Positions 5,041 through 6,299 of a stretch of DNA of 6,299 bases are shown piece by piece. This DNA comes from Rhodospirillaceae bacterium CCH5-H10. GTDB lineage: Bacteria > Pseudomonadota > Alphaproteobacteria > Reyranellales > Reyranellaceae. The notes below the pieces were generated by a model. It made no database searches, had not been told where the DNA came from, and saw only the letters and a program-made list of their open reading frames with translations. The translations under genes were made by a program, and so were the position numbers. Within the stretch, counting starts at the first letter, position 1. Every line of letters starts with the position of its first letter. The stretch spans positions 1-6,299 of the forward strand of contig LSKJ01000287.1 of assembly GCA_001557035.1 (NCBI GenBank), written 5' to 3'.

Positions 5041-6299
5041 TCAGCCGCCGGCGATGGTGCTGACGAATGAGGAGCCGTTGCGAATCTTCGGCAGTTCCTC
5101 GGCCACGGCACCGATAACGTTGGCGATCTGCTCCGGTGTATGCTCCGACGTGACGAAGAGGCGGAGCTGTGCTTGATTCTCGGCAACGCCCGGGAAAACC
5201 GCCGGCACGACATTGAATCCGCATTCCAGAAGGCCCTTGGGCAGCATCGCCGTCTGCGGTGAGTTGCCGACGATGACCGGGACGACCGACGCGCCAATGC
5301 TAAGTCCCGTGTCGAGACGGCGGGCCTGCTTGAGCAGAAACAGTCCATTGCGGCGGAGTGCAGCGGCACGCCAAGGCTCGCGCATCATTACGTCGACTTC
5401 AGCGGTTGCCGCCGCGGCCGCCGGCGGCGAAAGGTCGACGCTGAAGACCAAACCTGGCGACGTGTACTTGATCAGATCGATGAGGGCGCGACTTCCCGGG
5501 ATGTAGCCTCCGGCTGCCGCCAGCGTCTTGCTGGGCGTGCCCATCCAGATCTCGACCTCGGCGGGGTCGTTGTCCTGTTCTTCAGCGATACCACGTCCGG
5601 TCCGGCCCAGCGCGCCGGTCGCGTGTGCCTCGTCGACCATGAGCCAGGCATTGCACCGAGGCTTGAGCTTTATCAGGCCGGCGAGATCCGGCAAGTCACC
5701 GTCCATGCCGTAGAGTCCTTCCACGACGATTAACGTGCGACGATAGCGCGCCCGGTTGAGTCGCAGTGCCCGTTCGAAGGCGTCTAGGTCGTTGTGCGGG
5801 CAGAGGGTGCGCTTGGCACCTGACAGTTTGGCACCTTCGACGATGCTGTTGTGGATGACGGCGTCCGCCACGACGAGGTCTTGCGGACCCAGCAGCTCGC
5901 CGATCACCGACACGTTCGTCTCATGGCCGCTGACGAAGGCGACGGCCTCCTCGGTGCCGCTGAGGCGCGCCAAGGCGGCCTCGAGATCGCGATGGACCTG
6001 CCTTTCGCCCGCCGACAGCCGGCTGGCCGACACCGATGTGCCGAATCGGTCTATCGCAGCCTTTGCCGCCGCCGAAACGTCCGGATGTCCGTTCAGTCCA
6101 AGGTAATCATGCGATGAGAAGTTTGCGACCACGCGCCCATCGATCGACGTCGTGTTCCCGGCGCGTCCGTCGTGCAGGCGATAGAAGGGGTTGCCGATAT
6201 TGGTGATATCGCCAACCGCCTTCCAGATTTTCATGATTTCATACTCGGGCAGCGTCGTGAAATCGAATTCCCATTGTCCGCCTGTGGCCGGGGTGGAGC
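5041..6299 (-). CDS. Alpha-oxoamine synthase (AONS/KBL/SPT family, RkpG-like), 5' end outside window
   Basis: This is a fold-type I PLP enzyme that condenses an amino acid with an acyl thioester, with loss of CO2, to give an aminoketone. Residues are numbered from the Met at 6234. It shows the N-terminal NPFYRLHDG (15-23), substrate-site NFSSHDYLGLNGHP (38-51), GTSVSASR (65-72), H81-x-x-L-E, and H128-N-S in the position of the PLP-stacking His. It also has D201-E-A-H204, which pairs with the PLP pyridine, and T-P-S-K236 carrying the Schiff-base Lys, followed by AAAGGYIPGS. The region SVDLSPP (265-271) and the C-terminal LRLFVTSEHT (357-366) are also typical. From the Met at 6234 it is 397 residues, about a normal length. 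However, that Met has no ribosome-binding site, and the frame stays open to the window edge with WEFDFTTLPEYEI, which resembles the extra N-terminal segment of RkpG-like and polyketide-linked members. The start is therefore probably outside the window. The SVSASR variant is typical of SPT-like and PKS-linked members rather than BioF. It could make a lipid anchor or an amino-lipid; the acyl and amino substrates are not decided by sequence. Confidence 0.93.
   Translation of the reverse strand, partial: STPATGGQWEFDFTTLPEYEIMKIWKAVGDITNIGNPFYRLHDGRAGNTTSIDGRVVANFSSHDYLGLNGHPDVSAAAKAAIDRFGTSVSASRLSAGERQVHRDLEAALARLSGTEEAVAFVSGHETNVSVIGELLGPQDLVVADAVIHNSIVEGAKLSGAKRTLCPHNDLDAFERALRLNRARYRRTLIVVEGLYGMDGDLPDLAGLIKLKPRCNAWLMVDEAHATGALGRTGRGIAEEQDNDPAEVEIWMGTPSKTLAAAGGYIPGSRALIDLIKYTSPGLVFSVDLSPPAAAAATAEVDVMMREPWRAAALRRNGLFLLKQARRLDTGLSIGASVVPVIVGNSPQTAMLPKGLLECGFNVVPAVFPGVAENQAQLRLFVTSEHTPEQIANVIGAVAEELPKIRNGSSFVSTIAGG

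Noticed and set aside
4904..5224. Arg-rich open frames on both strands across the synthase and dehydrogenase genes (also at 4330-4896, 5213-5506 and 5756-6106)
   Set aside because: They are shadows of the strongly supported genes in GC-rich DNA and carry no domain features.
5034..5369. In-frame upstream extension of the dehydrogenase, giving a 368-residue protein
   Set aside because: The extension is Arg/Ser-rich, lies wholly inside the synthase coding region in another frame, and precedes a Rossmann strand that begins directly after the Met at 5033.
5814..5840. Two TGGCAC sequences resembling the -24 part of sigma-54 promoters
   Set aside because: Neither has TTGC at the required spacing, and both lie within the synthase coding region.

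Overview
The window comes from a GC-rich alphaproteobacterium, most likely a member of the Rhizobiales. This is inferred from protein style and from three insertion-sequence families that are common in rhizobial plasmids and symbiosis islands. No marker gene here names a species or replicon. The DNA falls into two halves: a left half (about 1-2780) that is mostly an IS graveyard with little intact coding, and a right half (about 2780-6299) that carries lipid-type biosynthetic genes.

Left half. A multiply frameshifted IS481-family transposase remnant lies on the minus strand (51-540) and is itself split by about 100 bp of unrelated DNA. A possible intact small gene (788-1000, +) encodes about 70 residues of unknown function. 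A perfect 16-bp palindrome sits at 1084-1099. Next come the catalytic tail of an IS3-family transposase with one frameshift (1240-1510, +) and the C-terminal tail of an IS66-family transposase with a stop in place of a conserved Lys (1570-1715, -). From about 1716 to 2782 there are only short open frames that I cannot assign.

Right half. On the minus strand, in transcription order, are: an alpha-oxoamine synthase (PLP enzyme of the AONS/KBL/serine palmitoyltransferase family) that is open at the right edge of the window; a short-chain dehydrogenase 7 bp downstream of it; and, about 790 bp further on, an intact CDP-alcohol phosphatidyltransferase with its complete metal-binding signature. Between the last two, on the plus strand, is a decayed SAM-dependent methyltransferase that is recognisable only when all three frames are read together. 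It is divergent from the phosphatidyltransferase and convergent with the dehydrogenase.

Reading of the locus. The synthase-dehydrogenase pair has the order and spacing of rkpG-rkpH of the rhizobial capsular (K-antigen) rkp-1 region. The same two chemistries also open bacterial sphingolipid synthesis: decarboxylative condensation of an amino acid with an acyl thioester, then ketone reduction. A head-group phosphotransferase and a methyltransferase nearby would suit a modified amino-lipid or lipid-anchor pathway. The methyltransferase is now dead, so the pathway is either trimmed or no longer complete here.
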